Part shown: positions 1 to 8,273 of the stretch, piece by piece
How the letters are laid out: each line of letters begins with the position of its first letter
How positions within the stretch are numbered: the stretch's first letter is position 1
Origin: Actinomycetospora termitidis
Lineage (GTDB): Bacteria > Actinomycetota > Actinomycetes > Mycobacteriales > Pseudonocardiaceae
Reading direction: 5' to 3'
Assembly (NCBI RefSeq): GCF_030286555.1
Contig: NZ_JASVWF010000002.1
Location: 806,001 to 870,000, forward strand
DNA: 64,000 bases
Notes under the pieces: model-generated
The model's input: only the letters and a program-made list of their open reading frames with translations
Database searches by the model: none
What the model was told of the DNA's origin: nothing
Translations under genes and position numbers: made by a program

Positions 1-96
1 GACGTCGAGGTCGCGCGTGACGCGCACCGTCGCGGCGAGGACCGGGCCCCACTCGTGACGGTGCGCGTCCGCGAGGGCCGCGTCGGCCGGCTCCAT
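1..96 (-). CDS. ECF sigma factor, ECF42-type, N-terminal fragment
   Basis: The reading frame starts at ATG 96-94 and stays open to the window edge; 32 residues are visible (MEPADAALADAHRHEWGPVL and on). The pattern H-x-x-E-W-G-x-x-x-A-x-x-x-R-x-x-x-D-L-D fits region 2 of ECF sigma factors of the group that is habitually encoded next to DGPF/YCII proteins (ECF42). The start lies 2 bases beyond the stop of the YCII gene, so the two are almost surely co-transcribed. The neighbour, more than the short peptide itself, supports the call. The rest of the gene lies outside the window. Confidence 0.6.
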   Translation of the reverse strand, partial: MEPADAALADAHRHEWGPVLAATVRVTRDLDV

Positions 97-97
97 C

Positions 98-454
98 TCA
101 GGGGTAGACGACCGGTCGGACCTCGACCCCGCCGAACACCACGGGGACCTCCCGGGCGACGGCGAGCGCAGCGTCCAGGTCGGGGGCGTCGATCAGGTAG
201 TAGCCGCCGAGGGCCTCCTTGGTCTCGACGAAGGGCCCGTCGGTCACCTCCGCGTCGTCCCCGGCGGCGTAGTCGGGCGACCGTCCGCCCCCGCGGAGGG
301 TCGTGGCGGTCGCGCTCGGCGCGAGCTGGCCGCCGCCCCGCAGCACGTCGCCGTGCGCGGCCTGGAACTTCTGGTGGGCGGCGAGCAGGTCGGCGGGTGC
401 GTCCGCGGCGTACGCGGCCTCGTCGACGTAGAACAGGATCAGGTAGCCGGCCAT
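98..454 (-). CDS. YCII/DGPF-domain protein
   Basis: A 118-residue single-domain protein of the YCII-related (DGPF) family, ferredoxin-like fold. Visible family marks are the N-terminal MAGYLILFYVDE strand and the motif TDGPFVETKEALGGYYLID near residues 75-93, which contains the DGPF signature. The biochemical role of the family is not settled. The start was chosen at ATG 454 because AAGGAG lies 5 bases upstream; the frame extends further 5' but without family similarity. It directly precedes an ECF sigma factor gene on the same strand, the classic arrangement of ECF42 loci, and is divergent from the glutathione-transferase-like gene. Confidence 0.85.
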   Translation of the reverse strand: MAGYLILFYVDEAAYAADAPADLLAAHQKFQAAHGDVLRGGGQLAPSATATTLRGGGRSPDYAAGDDAEVTDGPFVETKEALGGYYLIDAPDLDAALAVAREVPVVFGGVEVRPVVYP

Positions 455-560
455 GGGTGCTCCTTCGGGGGAGGAGGCCCCGGCGTGTCCGGGGCCCACA
501 TCATGTCGACGCGGACCGATCGCGGGAATCGACAGCTCCCCCGATGGGAATCTCCGGTCG

Positions 561-1598
561 GTGAGCACCACCGCCGGCAACACGAAGGCCTACGCCGACT
601 CGAGCGGCTCGTTCAAGCGTCGAGGGCCCCGCTTCACCGACCGCATCGTCGCGAACCCGACCGGCGAGGGGGAGTGGCCGGCCGAGCCCGGGCGCTACCG
701 GCTCGTCGTGTCCCTGGCCTGCCCGTGGGCGCACCGCTCGGTGATCGTCCGGCGGCTGATGGGCCTGGAGGACGCGATCTCGATGGCGATCACCGACCCG
801 CTGCAGGACGACCGCTCGTGGCGGTTCTCCCTCGACGAGGGCGGCGTGGACCCGGTGCTGGGCTACACCCACCTGGAGCAGGCCTACCTCGCCCGCGACC
901 CGGAGAACGGCACCGAGAACGGCGTCTCGGTGCCCGCGATCGTCGACGTGGCCTCGGGCGAGCTGGTCACCAACGACTACCCGTGGATCACCATCGACCT
1001 CGGCAGGGAGTGGACCGCCCACGAGCGCGAGGGCGCCCCCACGCTCTACCCCGACGACCTCCGCGACGAGATCGACGAGGTCAACGAGGGCGTCTTCCAC
1101 GACGTCAACAACGGCGTCTACAAGACCGGGTTCGCGACGAGGCAGTCGCGCTACGAGGAGGCCTACACCGCGCTGTTCGCCCGCCTCGACGCGCTCGACG
1201 AGCGGCTGGAGACCCGGCGCTACCTCGTCGGGGACCACATCACCGAGGCCGACATCCGCCTGTTCACCACGCTCGCCCGCTTCGACGCGGTCTACCAGGG
1301 CCACTTCAAGTGCAACCGGCAGAAGCTCGCCGAGTTCGGCGCGCTGTGGGCCTACGCCCGCGACCTGTACCAGACCCCCGGCTTCGGCGACACCGTCGAC
1401 CTCGACCACATCAAGCGGCACTACTACCAGGTGCAGACGACGATCAACCCGACGCAGATCGTCCCGCTCGGGCCCCTGACGGCCTGGGACTCGCCGCACC
1501 ACCGCGAGGAGCTCGGCGGTTCCCCGTTCGGCCCGGGCGGCACTCCGCCGGCGCCGCTCGAGCACCCACTGCGTCCGCTGGGCCCGATCGACATGTAG
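561..1598 (+). CDS. Xi-class glutathione transferase / glutathionyl-hydroquinone reductase family
   Basis: 345 residues, matching the usual 320-370 of the family. The thioredoxin-like N-terminal part carries SLACPWAHRSVIVRR with the catalytic Cys of the CPWAHR motif; the C-terminal helical part carries DEVNEGVFHDVNNGVYKTGF, RYLVGDHITEADIRLF and the HYYQVQTTINPTQIVP tail typical of YqjG-type enzymes. In proteobacteria these reduce glutathionyl-hydroquinones; actinobacteria mostly use mycothiol, so the thiol partner here is uncertain. The start is GTG 561, the first codon after which similarity begins; no strong ribosome site is visible. It is followed 16 bases later by the ThDP enzyme on the same strand. 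Confidence 0.85.
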   Translation: MSTTAGNTKAYADSSGSFKRRGPRFTDRIVANPTGEGEWPAEPGRYRLVVSLACPWAHRSVIVRRLMGLEDAISMAITDPLQDDRSWRFSLDEGGVDPVLGYTHLEQAYLARDPENGTENGVSVPAIVDVASGELVTNDYPWITIDLGREWTAHEREGAPTLYPDDLRDEIDEVNEGVFHDVNNGVYKTGFATRQSRYEEAYTALFARLDALDERLETRRYLVGDHITEADIRLFTTLARFDAVYQGHFKCNRQKLAEFGALWAYARDLYQTPGFGDTVDLDHIKRHYYQVQTTINPTQIVPLGPLTAWDSPHHREELGGSPFGPGGTPPAPLEHPLRPLGPIDM

Positions 1599-1614
1599 TG
1601 GGTAGCCGACGGGC

Positions 1615-3441
1615 GTGAGTGCACCGAAGAACAGTCGCCCGAAGAACGTGGCCGAGCACGTCCTCGACCGTCTCGCCGCCTGGGGTGTCCACCGGTTCTA
1701 CGGCTACCCGGGCGACGGCATCGGCGGGATCTTCACCGCCCTGCCGAAGCGCGACGACGCCGAGTTCGTGCAGGTCCGGCACGAGGAGACCGCCGCGTTC
1801 GCCGCGTGCGCCGACGTGAAGTACGGCGGGTCGCCGATCGGGTGCTGCGCCGTCACCGGCGGTCCGGGCGCCATCCACGCGCTCAACGGGCTCTACGACG
1901 CCAAGCTCGACCACCAGCCCGTCGTCGCCCTGCTCGGGCACACCGCGCAGACCGCGCAGGGCGGCGGCTACTACCAGGAGGTCGACCTCGGCACGCTGTT
2001 CTCCGACGTCGGGGGCTACGTCGCCGAGGTGAAGGACCCCTCGCAGGTGCGGCACGTCGTCGACCGCGCGTGCCGCACCGCGCTGGCCGACCGCACCGTC
2101 GCCGTCGTGATCCTGCCCAGCGACGTGCTGGAGGAGGACGCCGTCCCGGAGCCCCCGGACGCGCACGGCTACTACCAGACCTCCGCGGTCCCGTCGTCCG
2201 ACCCGGGCGCTCCGGCCCCGGCCGCGCTCGAGGCCGCGGCGGCGGTGCTGAACGCGGGGGAGAAGGTCGCGATCCTGGCCGGCGCGGGCGCGCTCGGGGC
2301 GTCGACCGAGCTCACCGAGGTCGCGAACCGGCTCGGCGCGGGCCTGTCCACGGCGCTGCTCGGCAAGGGCGTGATCGACGACCGCTCGCCCTGGAACTGC
2401 GGCGCCATCGGCCTGCTCGGGACGACGGCGTCGTGGCACCTCATGCGCGAGTGCGACACCCTGCTGATCGTCGGCTCGACGATGCCCTACACCGAGTACT
2501 ACCCGGCCCCCGGGCAGGCGCGAGCGGTGCAGATCGACGTCGACGGGTCGCGCTGCGGCATCCGTTACGACACCGACGTCAACCTCACCGGGGACGCCGC
2601 GACCACGCTGGACGCGCTCCTCCCGTTCCTGGAGGACAAGACGGACCCGACGTGGCGCGCCCACGTCGAGCGGTGGACCGCCTCGTGGGACGAGTACTCC
2701 GAGCAGCGCGCCCACGCCCGCACCGAGAAGCTGAACCCGGAGCTCGTCGTCCGGGAGCTCTCCGACCGGCTGCCCGACGACGCCCTGGTCGCGGTCGACT
2801 GCGGGACCGCCACCTCCTGGTACGCCCGCGACCTCACCCTGAAGCCCACCCAGCGCGGCTCGCTGTCGGGGACGTTGCTGTCGATGGGCGGCGCGATGCC
2901 GTACGCGATCGCGGCGAAGACCGCGCACCCGGACCGCCCCGTCGTCGCGCTGGTCGGAGACGGCGCGATGCAGATGAACGGCGTCAACGAGCTCATCACG
3001 GTCCAGCGCAACTGGCGCACGTGGGCCGACCCGCGCCTGGTGATCCTCGTGCTCTCCAACGACGACCTCTCCTACGTCTCGTGGGAGACCCGCGGCATGC
3101 TCGGCGAGGCGCCCGACCCGCAGTCGCAGGCGGTGCCGGACGTGCCCTACGCCGAGTGGGCCACGCTGCTCGGGCTCGACGGGGCGACGCTGACCGAGCG
3201 GGACGCGATCGGGTCGGTGTGGGACCGCGCGCTCGCGGCGGACCGCCCGTTCGTCGTCGACGCGAAGGTGGACGAGGACATCCCGCTGGTGCCCCCGCAC
3301 GTGACCCTGCAGCAGGCGTTCAACACCGCCCGCTCGCAGGTGGCCGGGGACCCCGATGCGCTCTCGATCATCGCCAACGGCGTCAAGGAGACGGTCGGGG
3401 CCAAGGCCCGGTCGCTGCTGGGGCTCCCGAGGAAGGACTGA
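1615..3441 (+). CDS. Thiamine-diphosphate-dependent enzyme, pyruvate oxidase/acetolactate synthase-like
   Basis: 608 residues with the three-domain ThDP architecture. The N-terminal Pyr domain has the catalytic Glu in VRHEETAAFAA and the loop GGPGAIHALNGLYDAKLDH; the central domain lies at about 190-330; the C-terminal PP domain has the cofactor motif starting GDGAMQMNGVNE and ending near LSNDDLSYVSW, where N-D replaces the common N-N. The sequence resembles the actinobacterial 'thiamine pyrophosphate-requiring' branch close to pyruvate:quinone oxidase (PoxB), so decarboxylation of pyruvate or a related 2-oxo acid is likely, but the substrate cannot be read from sequence. It starts at GTG 1615, 16 bases after the preceding stop. 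Confidence 0.8.
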   Translation: MSAPKNSRPKNVAEHVLDRLAAWGVHRFYGYPGDGIGGIFTALPKRDDAEFVQVRHEETAAFAACADVKYGGSPIGCCAVTGGPGAIHALNGLYDAKLDHQPVVALLGHTAQTAQGGGYYQEVDLGTLFSDVGGYVAEVKDPSQVRHVVDRACRTALADRTVAVVILPSDVLEEDAVPEPPDAHGYYQTSAVPSSDPGAPAPAALEAAAAVLNAGEKVAILAGAGALGASTELTEVANRLGAGLSTALLGKGVIDDRSPWNCGAIGLLGTTASWHLMRECDTLLIVGSTMPYTEYYPAPGQARAVQIDVDGSRCGIRYDTDVNLTGDAATTLDALLPFLEDKTDPTWRAHVERWTASWDEYSEQRAHARTEKLNPELVVRELSDRLPDDALVAVDCGTATSWYARDLTLKPTQRGSLSGTLLSMGGAMPYAIAAKTAHPDRPVVALVGDGAMQMNGVNELITVQRNWRTWADPRLVILVLSNDDLSYVSWETRGMLGEAPDPQSQAVPDVPYAEWATLLGLDGATLTERDAIGSVWDRALAADRPFVVDAKVDEDIPLVPPHVTLQQAFNTARSQVAGDPDALSIIANGVKETVGAKARSLLGLPRKD

Positions 3442-3452
3442 CGACGGGCCCC

Positions 3453-3458
3453 TACGGT
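3453..3458 (+). promoter_or_regulatory. Leaderless -10 hexamer of FKBP gene
   Basis: TACGGT followed by 6 bases and then ATG 3465. The distance places transcription start at or next to the start codon. It is one of many copies of the same geometry in this window. Confidence 0.45.
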
Positions 3459-3464
3459 GGGGAC

Positions 3465-3863
3465 ATGGCAGTCACCGTGGAGAACGCCGACGACCTGACC
3501 CGGGCCCCGGGCGCGTCGGTCACCCCCGACACCCTCCCGAACGACCTCGACATCACCGACCTCGTGCTCGGCGGCGGCGCCGAGGCGAGCCACCGCGACA
3601 CCGTGCAGGTGCAGTACGAGGGCCGGCTGGTGTCGAACTCCAGCGAGTTCGACTCCTCGTGGAGCCGTGGCGGCACCCCGGTCGAGTTCCCGCTCGGCCA
3701 GGTCATCGACGGGTTCAAGCTGGGCATCTCCGGCATGCGCGAGGGCGGCCGCCGCATCCTCGTCGTCCCGCCGCACCAGGGCTACGGCCCGCAGGGCGCC
3801 GGCGGGGTCATCCCGGGCAACGCCCACCTCGTGTTCGTCGTCGACCTCGTGAAGGTCAACTGA
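3465..3863 (+). CDS. FKBP-type peptidyl-prolyl cis-trans isomerase
   Basis: 132 residues: a short N-terminal extension followed by one FKBP domain. Family marks are VQVQYEGRLV, FDSSWSRGGTPVEFPLG, VIDGFKLGISGMREGGRR and the end LVFVVDLVKV. The active-site residues expected around F-D-S, V-I and the GY in PPHQGYG are present; the loop carries GAGGVIPGN where canonical FKBPs have a similar I-P-N/A. No signal peptide is visible, so a cytoplasmic chaperone role is likely. There is no ribosome site before ATG 3465 but a -10-like TACGGT ends 7 bases before it, suggesting a leaderless message. A strong hairpin follows the gene. Confidence 0.9.
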   Translation: MAVTVENADDLTRAPGASVTPDTLPNDLDITDLVLGGGAEASHRDTVQVQYEGRLVSNSSEFDSSWSRGGTPVEFPLGQVIDGFKLGISGMREGGRRILVVPPHQGYGPQGAGGVIPGNAHLVFVVDLVKVN

Positions 3864-3873
3864 TCCTCTAGGG

Positions 3874-3905
3874 TGCGCGGTGGTACCGAGCGGTACCACC
3901 GCGCA
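3874..3905. terminator. 14-bp perfect hairpin after FKBP gene
   Basis: Inverted repeat with arms TGCGCGGTGGTACC and GGTACCACCGCGCA around a GAGC loop. It has no U-run. It lies between the FKBP stop and the ribosome site of the next gene, so it either ends the FKBP message or separates expression of the two genes. Confidence 0.6.
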
Positions 3906-3920
3906 TCAAGGAGGTCGGCC

Positions 3921-4391
3921 GTGCCGGAGAAGGCCCCTGACGTCGTCGTCAGCGAGACCGTGGACGCCCCGCCGGAGAAGGTCTGGGAGCTCGTCGGCGA
4001 CCCGGCCCGCATGGGCGAGATCTCCCCGGAGTGCTACTCGACCCGCTGGCTCGGCGGCGCGACCGGCCCGAAGCCGGGCGCCCGGTTCATCGGCTGGAAC
4101 CGCAAGGGCCTCCTGCGCTGGCCCACCACCAGCACGGTCGCCGAGTACGACCCCGCCCGGCACATCAGCTGGGACGTCGACGTGGTCGGCCAGGCGGTCG
4201 CCCGCTGGAGCTTCACCCTCGAGCCCGAGGGCGACGGGACGAAGGTGACCCAGCGCTGGGTCGACAAGCGCACCGCGATCGCGGCGCTGGTCGGGAAGGG
4301 CCGCACCACGGACAGCCCGTCGCACAACCGCGAGGGCATGGCACGCACGCTGGCCACGGTGAAGGCGCGCAGCGAGGGCCGCGCGGGCTGA
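3921..4391 (+). CDS. SRPBCC-family (polyketide cyclase/dehydrase-like) protein
   Basis: 156 residues forming one START/Bet v1-like domain: the first strand VVVSETVDAPPEKVWELVGD, a WPTTSTVAEYDP strand in the middle, and a closing amphipathic helix. Such proteins bind hydrophobic ligands in a cavity, but the ligand cannot be predicted. The start is GTG 3921 with AAGGAGG 6 bases upstream, one of the strongest ribosome sites in the region; it sits directly after the 14-bp hairpin, so the gene may have its own promoter within or just before that structure. No operon partner is evident. Confidence 0.75.
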   Translation: MPEKAPDVVVSETVDAPPEKVWELVGDPARMGEISPECYSTRWLGGATGPKPGARFIGWNRKGLLRWPTTSTVAEYDPARHISWDVDVVGQAVARWSFTLEPEGDGTKVTQRWVDKRTAIAALVGKGRTTDSPSHNREGMARTLATVKARSEGRAG

Positions 4392-4447
4392 TCGTCCGAC
4401 CGGGTGATGCCCCTGCCGTGACGCGTCCGGTTCGCCAGGATCGGGGC

Positions 4448-6250
4448 ATGCCCCTTCCCGACGGCGGGTCCTCCCGCGACCGGGTGCGCGGGCTCGACGG
4501 GCCGGCGGCGGACCTGGTCGCGGCCCTGGCCGTCTGGGGCGGGGCCGCGCCGGTCGAGCACCTCGCCGCCGTGTCCGGGCTCCCGGCCGGGGCGATGCTG
4601 CGAGCGGTGCGGGAGGCGACCGGCGCCGGCGTGCTGGTCTGGCGCGACGACGAGCGGCTCGAGTTCGTCCACGCCGCCGACCGCGAGGCCGCGGCCGAGG
4701 ACGTGCCCGCACCGCTGCGCCGGCTCCTGCTCGCCGCCCACGCAGCGGCGCTGGAGAGCGCGGACGCGCTGTCCCGGGCGGGCACGCTGGCGGCGGCCGG
4801 CCGCGTGGACGAGGCGGTCCGGGTGGCCCGCGGGGAGCTCGCCGCGACGCCGGACCCGGCGGTCCGCGCCCGCGTCCGCTCGTTCCTGATCTTCACCCTG
4901 ATCAGCGCGGCGCGCTTGGACGACGCCCGCGCGGAGATCGACGCCGTCATCGCCCTGCCGCTGCCGCGCGAGCAGCAGGAGCGGCTGACCCACCTGCGGA
5001 CCTGGGTCGACCTGCTGGCCGGGGACGGTCCGCTGCCCGACCCGGAACCGGTCGCGGGGAACCCGACGGCCCTGCTCAACGCAGCGATGGCCGCATTCCT
5101 GCGCGGGCGGACCGTCCGCGCGACCGAGCTCGCCGTCGCGTCGGTCGAGGCACGGGCGGGGGAGTCGTGGGCGGACGCGGCGACGGCGACGGTGTGGCCG
5201 GCCTGGTGTCGGCTGCTGGCCGAGGGGCCCAGGGCGGCGGACCGGGACGCCCGGGAGGTCCGGGAGCGGGCCGCCCGCGCCGGCCACCTCTGGCTCGGGC
5301 CTTACCACGACTTCGTCGCCGCGCGCATCCACGTGATCGCCGGCCGGTGGACCGACGGCGTGGCCGCGATGGACGCCGGGCTCGCCGCCGCGGCCGGGAC
5401 GGGCACCGGCTGGACCTCGCTCGCGCTCGCCGGCCGGGCGCGCGTCGAGCTCGACCGGGGTGATCTCCCGGCCGCCGCCGCGGTGCTCGACCGTGCCGCG
5501 GACGTGCCCGAGCAGTTCGGCCTCCCCGCGGTGACGATGACGACGGCCCTGCTCGACGAGGCCCGCGGCCTGCCGGAGGCCGCCCTGGAGCGCGCGGTCG
5601 GCGCATGGCGGGAGGCCCGACGCGGCGGGCGGACGGCGGCGACGGCGCTCTACGGCCTCGACCTCGCCCGGCTCGCGACCCGGGCGGGCCGACCGGACGT
5701 GCTCCGGGAGATGGCCGACGCCCTCCGCGCCGAGCCGTCCGACGGCGTGCTGTTCGGCCCGGTCGCCGGGCTCGTGGGTGGACTCGCCGGGGACGACCTC
5801 GCCGCCGTGCTCGCCGGGGCGGACGCCCTCGCGGCGGCCGGCGACGTGCCGGGGGAGATGGCCGCGCGCGAGGAGGCCGCCGCCCTCGCCACGCGCCTCG
5901 GGGACGCGGACGCCGCGCGGGCCGCCGCCGCGCGCGTGCGGGAGATCGCCGGTCCGCTCGGTGCAGAGGGCGTGACGCGGCGGCTCGCCGCCCGGCTGCG
6001 CGCCGGCGGGGTCCGGCTCGGCGCCGCGGGCCCCCGTGGGCGCCCGGCGCAGGGCTGGCACGCGCTGACCCCGACCGAGCGCCGCGTCGCCGAGCTCGTG
6101 GCCGACGGGGTCGCCGGGCCGCAGATGGCCGTCCGCCTCGCGATCTCGCCCCGCACGGTGCAGACCCACGTGTCCAACGCCCTGCGCAAGCTCGGGCTGC
6201 ACACCCGGGTGGAGCTCGCGGCCGCCGCCACCCGGCACCGCGACACCTGA
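4448..6250 (+). CDS. LuxR-family transcriptional regulator, large, without recognisable AAA domain
   Basis: 600 residues. A C-terminal LuxR/NarL helix-turn-helix is clear at about 535-595 (LTPTERRVAELVADGVAGPQ, then RTVQTHVSNALRKLGLHTRVEL). The preceding 500 residues are Ala/Leu/Arg-rich helices resembling the TPR-like half of the MalT/LAL class; I see no Walker A motif, so the nucleotide-binding half of LAL regulators is missing. The start ATG 4448 is preceded by CAGGAT 6 bases upstream, consistent with a leaderless start. The genes immediately downstream (two small membrane proteins) are possible targets, with a GTGTG/CACAC inverted repeat at 6309-6323 before them. Confidence 0.75.
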   Translation: MPLPDGGSSRDRVRGLDGPAADLVAALAVWGGAAPVEHLAAVSGLPAGAMLRAVREATGAGVLVWRDDERLEFVHAADREAAAEDVPAPLRRLLLAAHAAALESADALSRAGTLAAAGRVDEAVRVARGELAATPDPAVRARVRSFLIFTLISAARLDDARAEIDAVIALPLPREQQERLTHLRTWVDLLAGDGPLPDPEPVAGNPTALLNAAMAAFLRGRTVRATELAVASVEARAGESWADAATATVWPAWCRLLAEGPRAADRDAREVRERAARAGHLWLGPYHDFVAARIHVIAGRWTDGVAAMDAGLAAAAGTGTGWTSLALAGRARVELDRGDLPAAAAVLDRAADVPEQFGLPAVTMTTALLDEARGLPEAALERAVGAWREARRGGRTAATALYGLDLARLATRAGRPDVLREMADALRAEPSDGVLFGPVAGLVGGLAGDDLAAVLAGADALAAAGDVPGEMAAREEAAALATRLGDADAARAAAARVREIAGPLGAEGVTRRLAARLRAGGVRLGAAGPRGRPAQGWHALTPTERRVAELVADGVAGPQMAVRLAISPRTVQTHVSNALRKLGLHTRVELAAAATRHRDT

Positions 6251-6308
6251 TCGGGGGATACGTCTACGTCATCGCACGGATGTTCCACCCACCGACCACG
6301 GTCACGCT

Positions 6309-6323
6309 GTGTGTCAAGCACAC
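6309..6323. promoter_or_regulatory. Small inverted repeat upstream of membrane-protein pair
   Basis: GTGTG and CACAC arms around TCAAG, 17 bases before ATG 6340. It could be an operator for the adjacent LuxR-type regulator; no experimental motif supports this. Confidence 0.25.
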
Positions 6324-6339
6324 CGGCGAAAGGGTGGTC

Positions 6340-6873
6340 ATGTCGTTCTTCCTGTTCATGTGGATCGTTCTGCTCGGCGGTCTCGCACTCCACGTGATCC
6401 TCGACCGGTCACCCGACCGGCGCAGTGGTCGCCGCATCCTGGAACTGACGTCGATCTGGTTCGTGGTCGTCGGCCTCGGGGTGAACGGGGCGATGGCCGG
6501 CCTGGTGCACCTCGGCCCGGGCGCGCCGGCGGCCGCGGAGTCGATCGGCTGGGCCCCCTCGCCGTTCCAGTGGGAGAACGGCGGATCGGACCTCGCCGTC
6601 GGGCTCGCCGGGCTCGCCGTCGCGTGGCGGCGCTTCCGCGGCGGGTGGATGAGCGCGGTCATCGCGATCGCCTTCGTGCAGCTCTACCTGGACGGGATCC
6701 AGCACGTCACGCAGTGGCTGATGCACGGCAACACCGCCCCGGACAACGTCGGCGCGATCCCGACCTGCTTCCTCGTCCCCCTGATCGCCGCGATCACCAC
6801 CTGGGCCGCGCGCCGCGCCGCCGCCCGCCGCGTCCCGCACGGCGCCCACGAGACCCCGCTGGTCTCGGCCTGA
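6340..6873 (+). CDS. Small multi-pass membrane protein (DUF6790-like)
   Basis: 177 residues with about four or five hydrophobic segments: the N-terminal FFLFMWIVLLGGLALHVIL, a segment around IWFVVVGLGVNGAMAGL, one around LAVGLAGLAVAW, one around VIAIAFVQLYLDGIQH and one around FLVPLIAAITTWAA. The pattern resembles DUF6790 proteins; the function is unknown. ATG 6340 was chosen because GAAAGGG lies just upstream; an in-frame ATG at 6281 has no such site. It is followed after 30 bases by another small membrane protein, probably co-transcribed. Confidence 0.65.
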   Translation: MSFFLFMWIVLLGGLALHVILDRSPDRRSGRRILELTSIWFVVVGLGVNGAMAGLVHLGPGAPAAAESIGWAPSPFQWENGGSDLAVGLAGLAVAWRRFRGGWMSAVIAIAFVQLYLDGIQHVTQWLMHGNTAPDNVGAIPTCFLVPLIAAITTWAARRAAARRVPHGAHETPLVSA

Positions 6874-6903
6874 CCCGCGCCATCATCCCCGGAAGGACCT
6901 GAC

Positions 6904-7395
6904 GTGCCCGCATCCTCCCTGATCATCATCCTCGCGATGGTCGGCTACGCCGTCTACCGCCAGTCCCAGCGCCACGAGGTCGTCGGCTCCTCGCGGTTCA
7001 AGCTGGCGATCATCTACGGCATCGTCGGGATCGCCATCGGCGGCTACCACGTCCCCGTGAACGGCCTGGCCTGGCTGTTCCTCGGCATCTCGATCGCCCT
7101 GTCGGTCGTGGTCGGCCTCGCCCGCGGGCGGTACACCCGGATCTGGAACGAGGGCGGCCGCGTCTACGCCCAGGGCACCGCGCTGACGATCGGGCTGTTC
7201 CTCGGCATGGTCGTCGTGAAGTTCGGGCTGGGCACGATCGCCTACTTCGCCGGGATCAACGACTCCGGCGGCATCGGCGAGGTGCTGCTCATGATCGCCG
7301 TCATGATCGCGTTCCAGGCCGAGCTCGTCTGGCGGCGCGCCGAGCCCCTCGGCGCCCGGGAGTCCTCGACGGACGCTGTCGGGGCCGCCCGTTAG
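6904..7395 (+). CDS. Small multi-pass membrane protein (DUF1453/CcdC-like)
   Basis: 163 residues with four hydrophobic stretches: SLIIILAMVGYAVY, AIIYGIVGIAIGGYHV, GLAWLFLGISIALSVVVGLA and a C-terminal segment around VLLMIAVMIAFQAELV; the central motif ARGRYTRIWNEGGRVYAQG links segments, as in CcdC/DUF1453 proteins. The role is unknown. The start is GTG 6904 with GGAAGGA 6 bases upstream. It probably forms an operon with the preceding membrane protein. The next gene, exonuclease III, begins only 10 bases after the stop but has its own -10 hexamer. Confidence 0.65.
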   Translation: MPASSLIIILAMVGYAVYRQSQRHEVVGSSRFKLAIIYGIVGIAIGGYHVPVNGLAWLFLGISIALSVVVGLARGRYTRIWNEGGRVYAQGTALTIGLFLGMVVVKFGLGTIAYFAGINDSGGIGEVLLMIAVMIAFQAELVWRRAEPLGARESSTDAVGAAR

Positions 7396-7398
7396 CGT
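7393..7398 (+). promoter_or_regulatory. Leaderless -10 hexamer of exonuclease III gene
   Basis: TAGCGT, 6 bases, GTG 7405. It overlaps the stop codon of the upstream membrane-protein gene, so the exonuclease gene has its own promoter despite the 9-base gap. Confidence 0.45.
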
Positions 7399-7404
7399 GG
7401 GGTC

Positions 7405-8265
7405 GTGCGAGTGGCGACCTGGAACGTGAACTCCGCGAAGGCCCGTGAGCCCCGGCTGCTGGGCTGGCTCGACGAGCGCGCGCCCGACGTCGTGTGCCTC
7501 CAGGAGACCAAGCTCTCCGACGAGGCCTTCGAGGAGACCTTCGGCCCCGCGCTCGCCGAGCGCGGGTACGAGGTGGCCCACCACGGCGAGGGGCGCTGGA
7601 ACGGCGTCGCGCTCCTCTCCCGGGTCGGGCTGGAGGAGGTCGTCGAGGGTCTGCCCGGTGCGCCGGGCTACCCGCACCAGGAGGCCCGGGCCGTCACGGC
7701 GACGTGCGGCGGCCTGCGTGTCACCAGCGTCTACGTGCCCAACGGGCGCACGGTGGACGACCCGCACTACGCCTACAAGCTCGAGTGGCTCGGCGTCCTG
7801 CGGGACATGGTCGAGGCCGGCGACCCGTCGTCGACGATCGTCGCCGGGGACTTCAACATCGCGCCGGCCGACCTCGATGTCTACTCGGTCGAGGCCTACG
7901 CCGAGTCCACGCACGTCACGCCGCCGGAGCGCGAGGCGCTCGCCGCGATCGAGAAGACCGGGCTGCACGACGTGATCCGCGAACGCTGGGTGGACGTCCC
8001 CGCCTTCACGTACTGGGACTACCGCGGCGGGGCCTTCCACCAGGACCGCGGGATGCGGATCGACCTCGTCCTCGCGGGCACGCCGGTGGCCGAGCGTCGC
8101 CAGGCCGCGTGGGTCGACCGGCAGGCCCGCAAGGGCACCGGTCCGTCCGACCACGCCCCGGTCATCGTCGATCTCGACGAGGCCCCCGACGGCGACATCG
8201 GTCCGGTCGTGCCCCCGCCCTCGCTCGGGGCCAAGAAGGGCGCCCCGCGCCGCAAGAAGGCCTGA
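7405..8265 (+). CDS. xthA: Exodeoxyribonuclease III
   Basis: 286 residues, a full-length exonuclease III/AP endonuclease of the EEP fold. Metal and catalytic motifs are in order: ATWNVNS at the N-terminus, VVCLQETKL with the catalytic Glu, VYVPNG, AGDFNIAP, YWDYRGG, RIDLVLA and the closing SDHAPVIVDL with the catalytic Asp-His. It repairs abasic and 3'-blocked DNA ends in the cytoplasm. The last 30 residues are a Pro/Lys/Arg-rich tail (ending GAPRRKKA) not needed for the fold. There is no ribosome site; the -10-like TAGCGT ends 7 bases before GTG 7405, supporting a leaderless message. It is convergent with the helicase gene across a hairpin. Confidence 0.93.
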   Translation: MRVATWNVNSAKAREPRLLGWLDERAPDVVCLQETKLSDEAFEETFGPALAERGYEVAHHGEGRWNGVALLSRVGLEEVVEGLPGAPGYPHQEARAVTATCGGLRVTSVYVPNGRTVDDPHYAYKLEWLGVLRDMVEAGDPSSTIVAGDFNIAPADLDVYSVEAYAESTHVTPPEREALAAIEKTGLHDVIRERWVDVPAFTYWDYRGGAFHQDRGMRIDLVLAGTPVAERRQAAWVDRQARKGTGPSDHAPVIVDLDEAPDGDIGPVVPPPSLGAKKGAPRRKKA

Positions 8266-8273
8266 CCCCGTAC

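Noticed and set aside
1806..3441. Long open frame on the plus strand overlapping the ThDP gene
   Set aside because: Arg/Pro-rich shadow translation of GC-rich coding DNA; only its 3' end, from 3465, is a true gene (FKBP).
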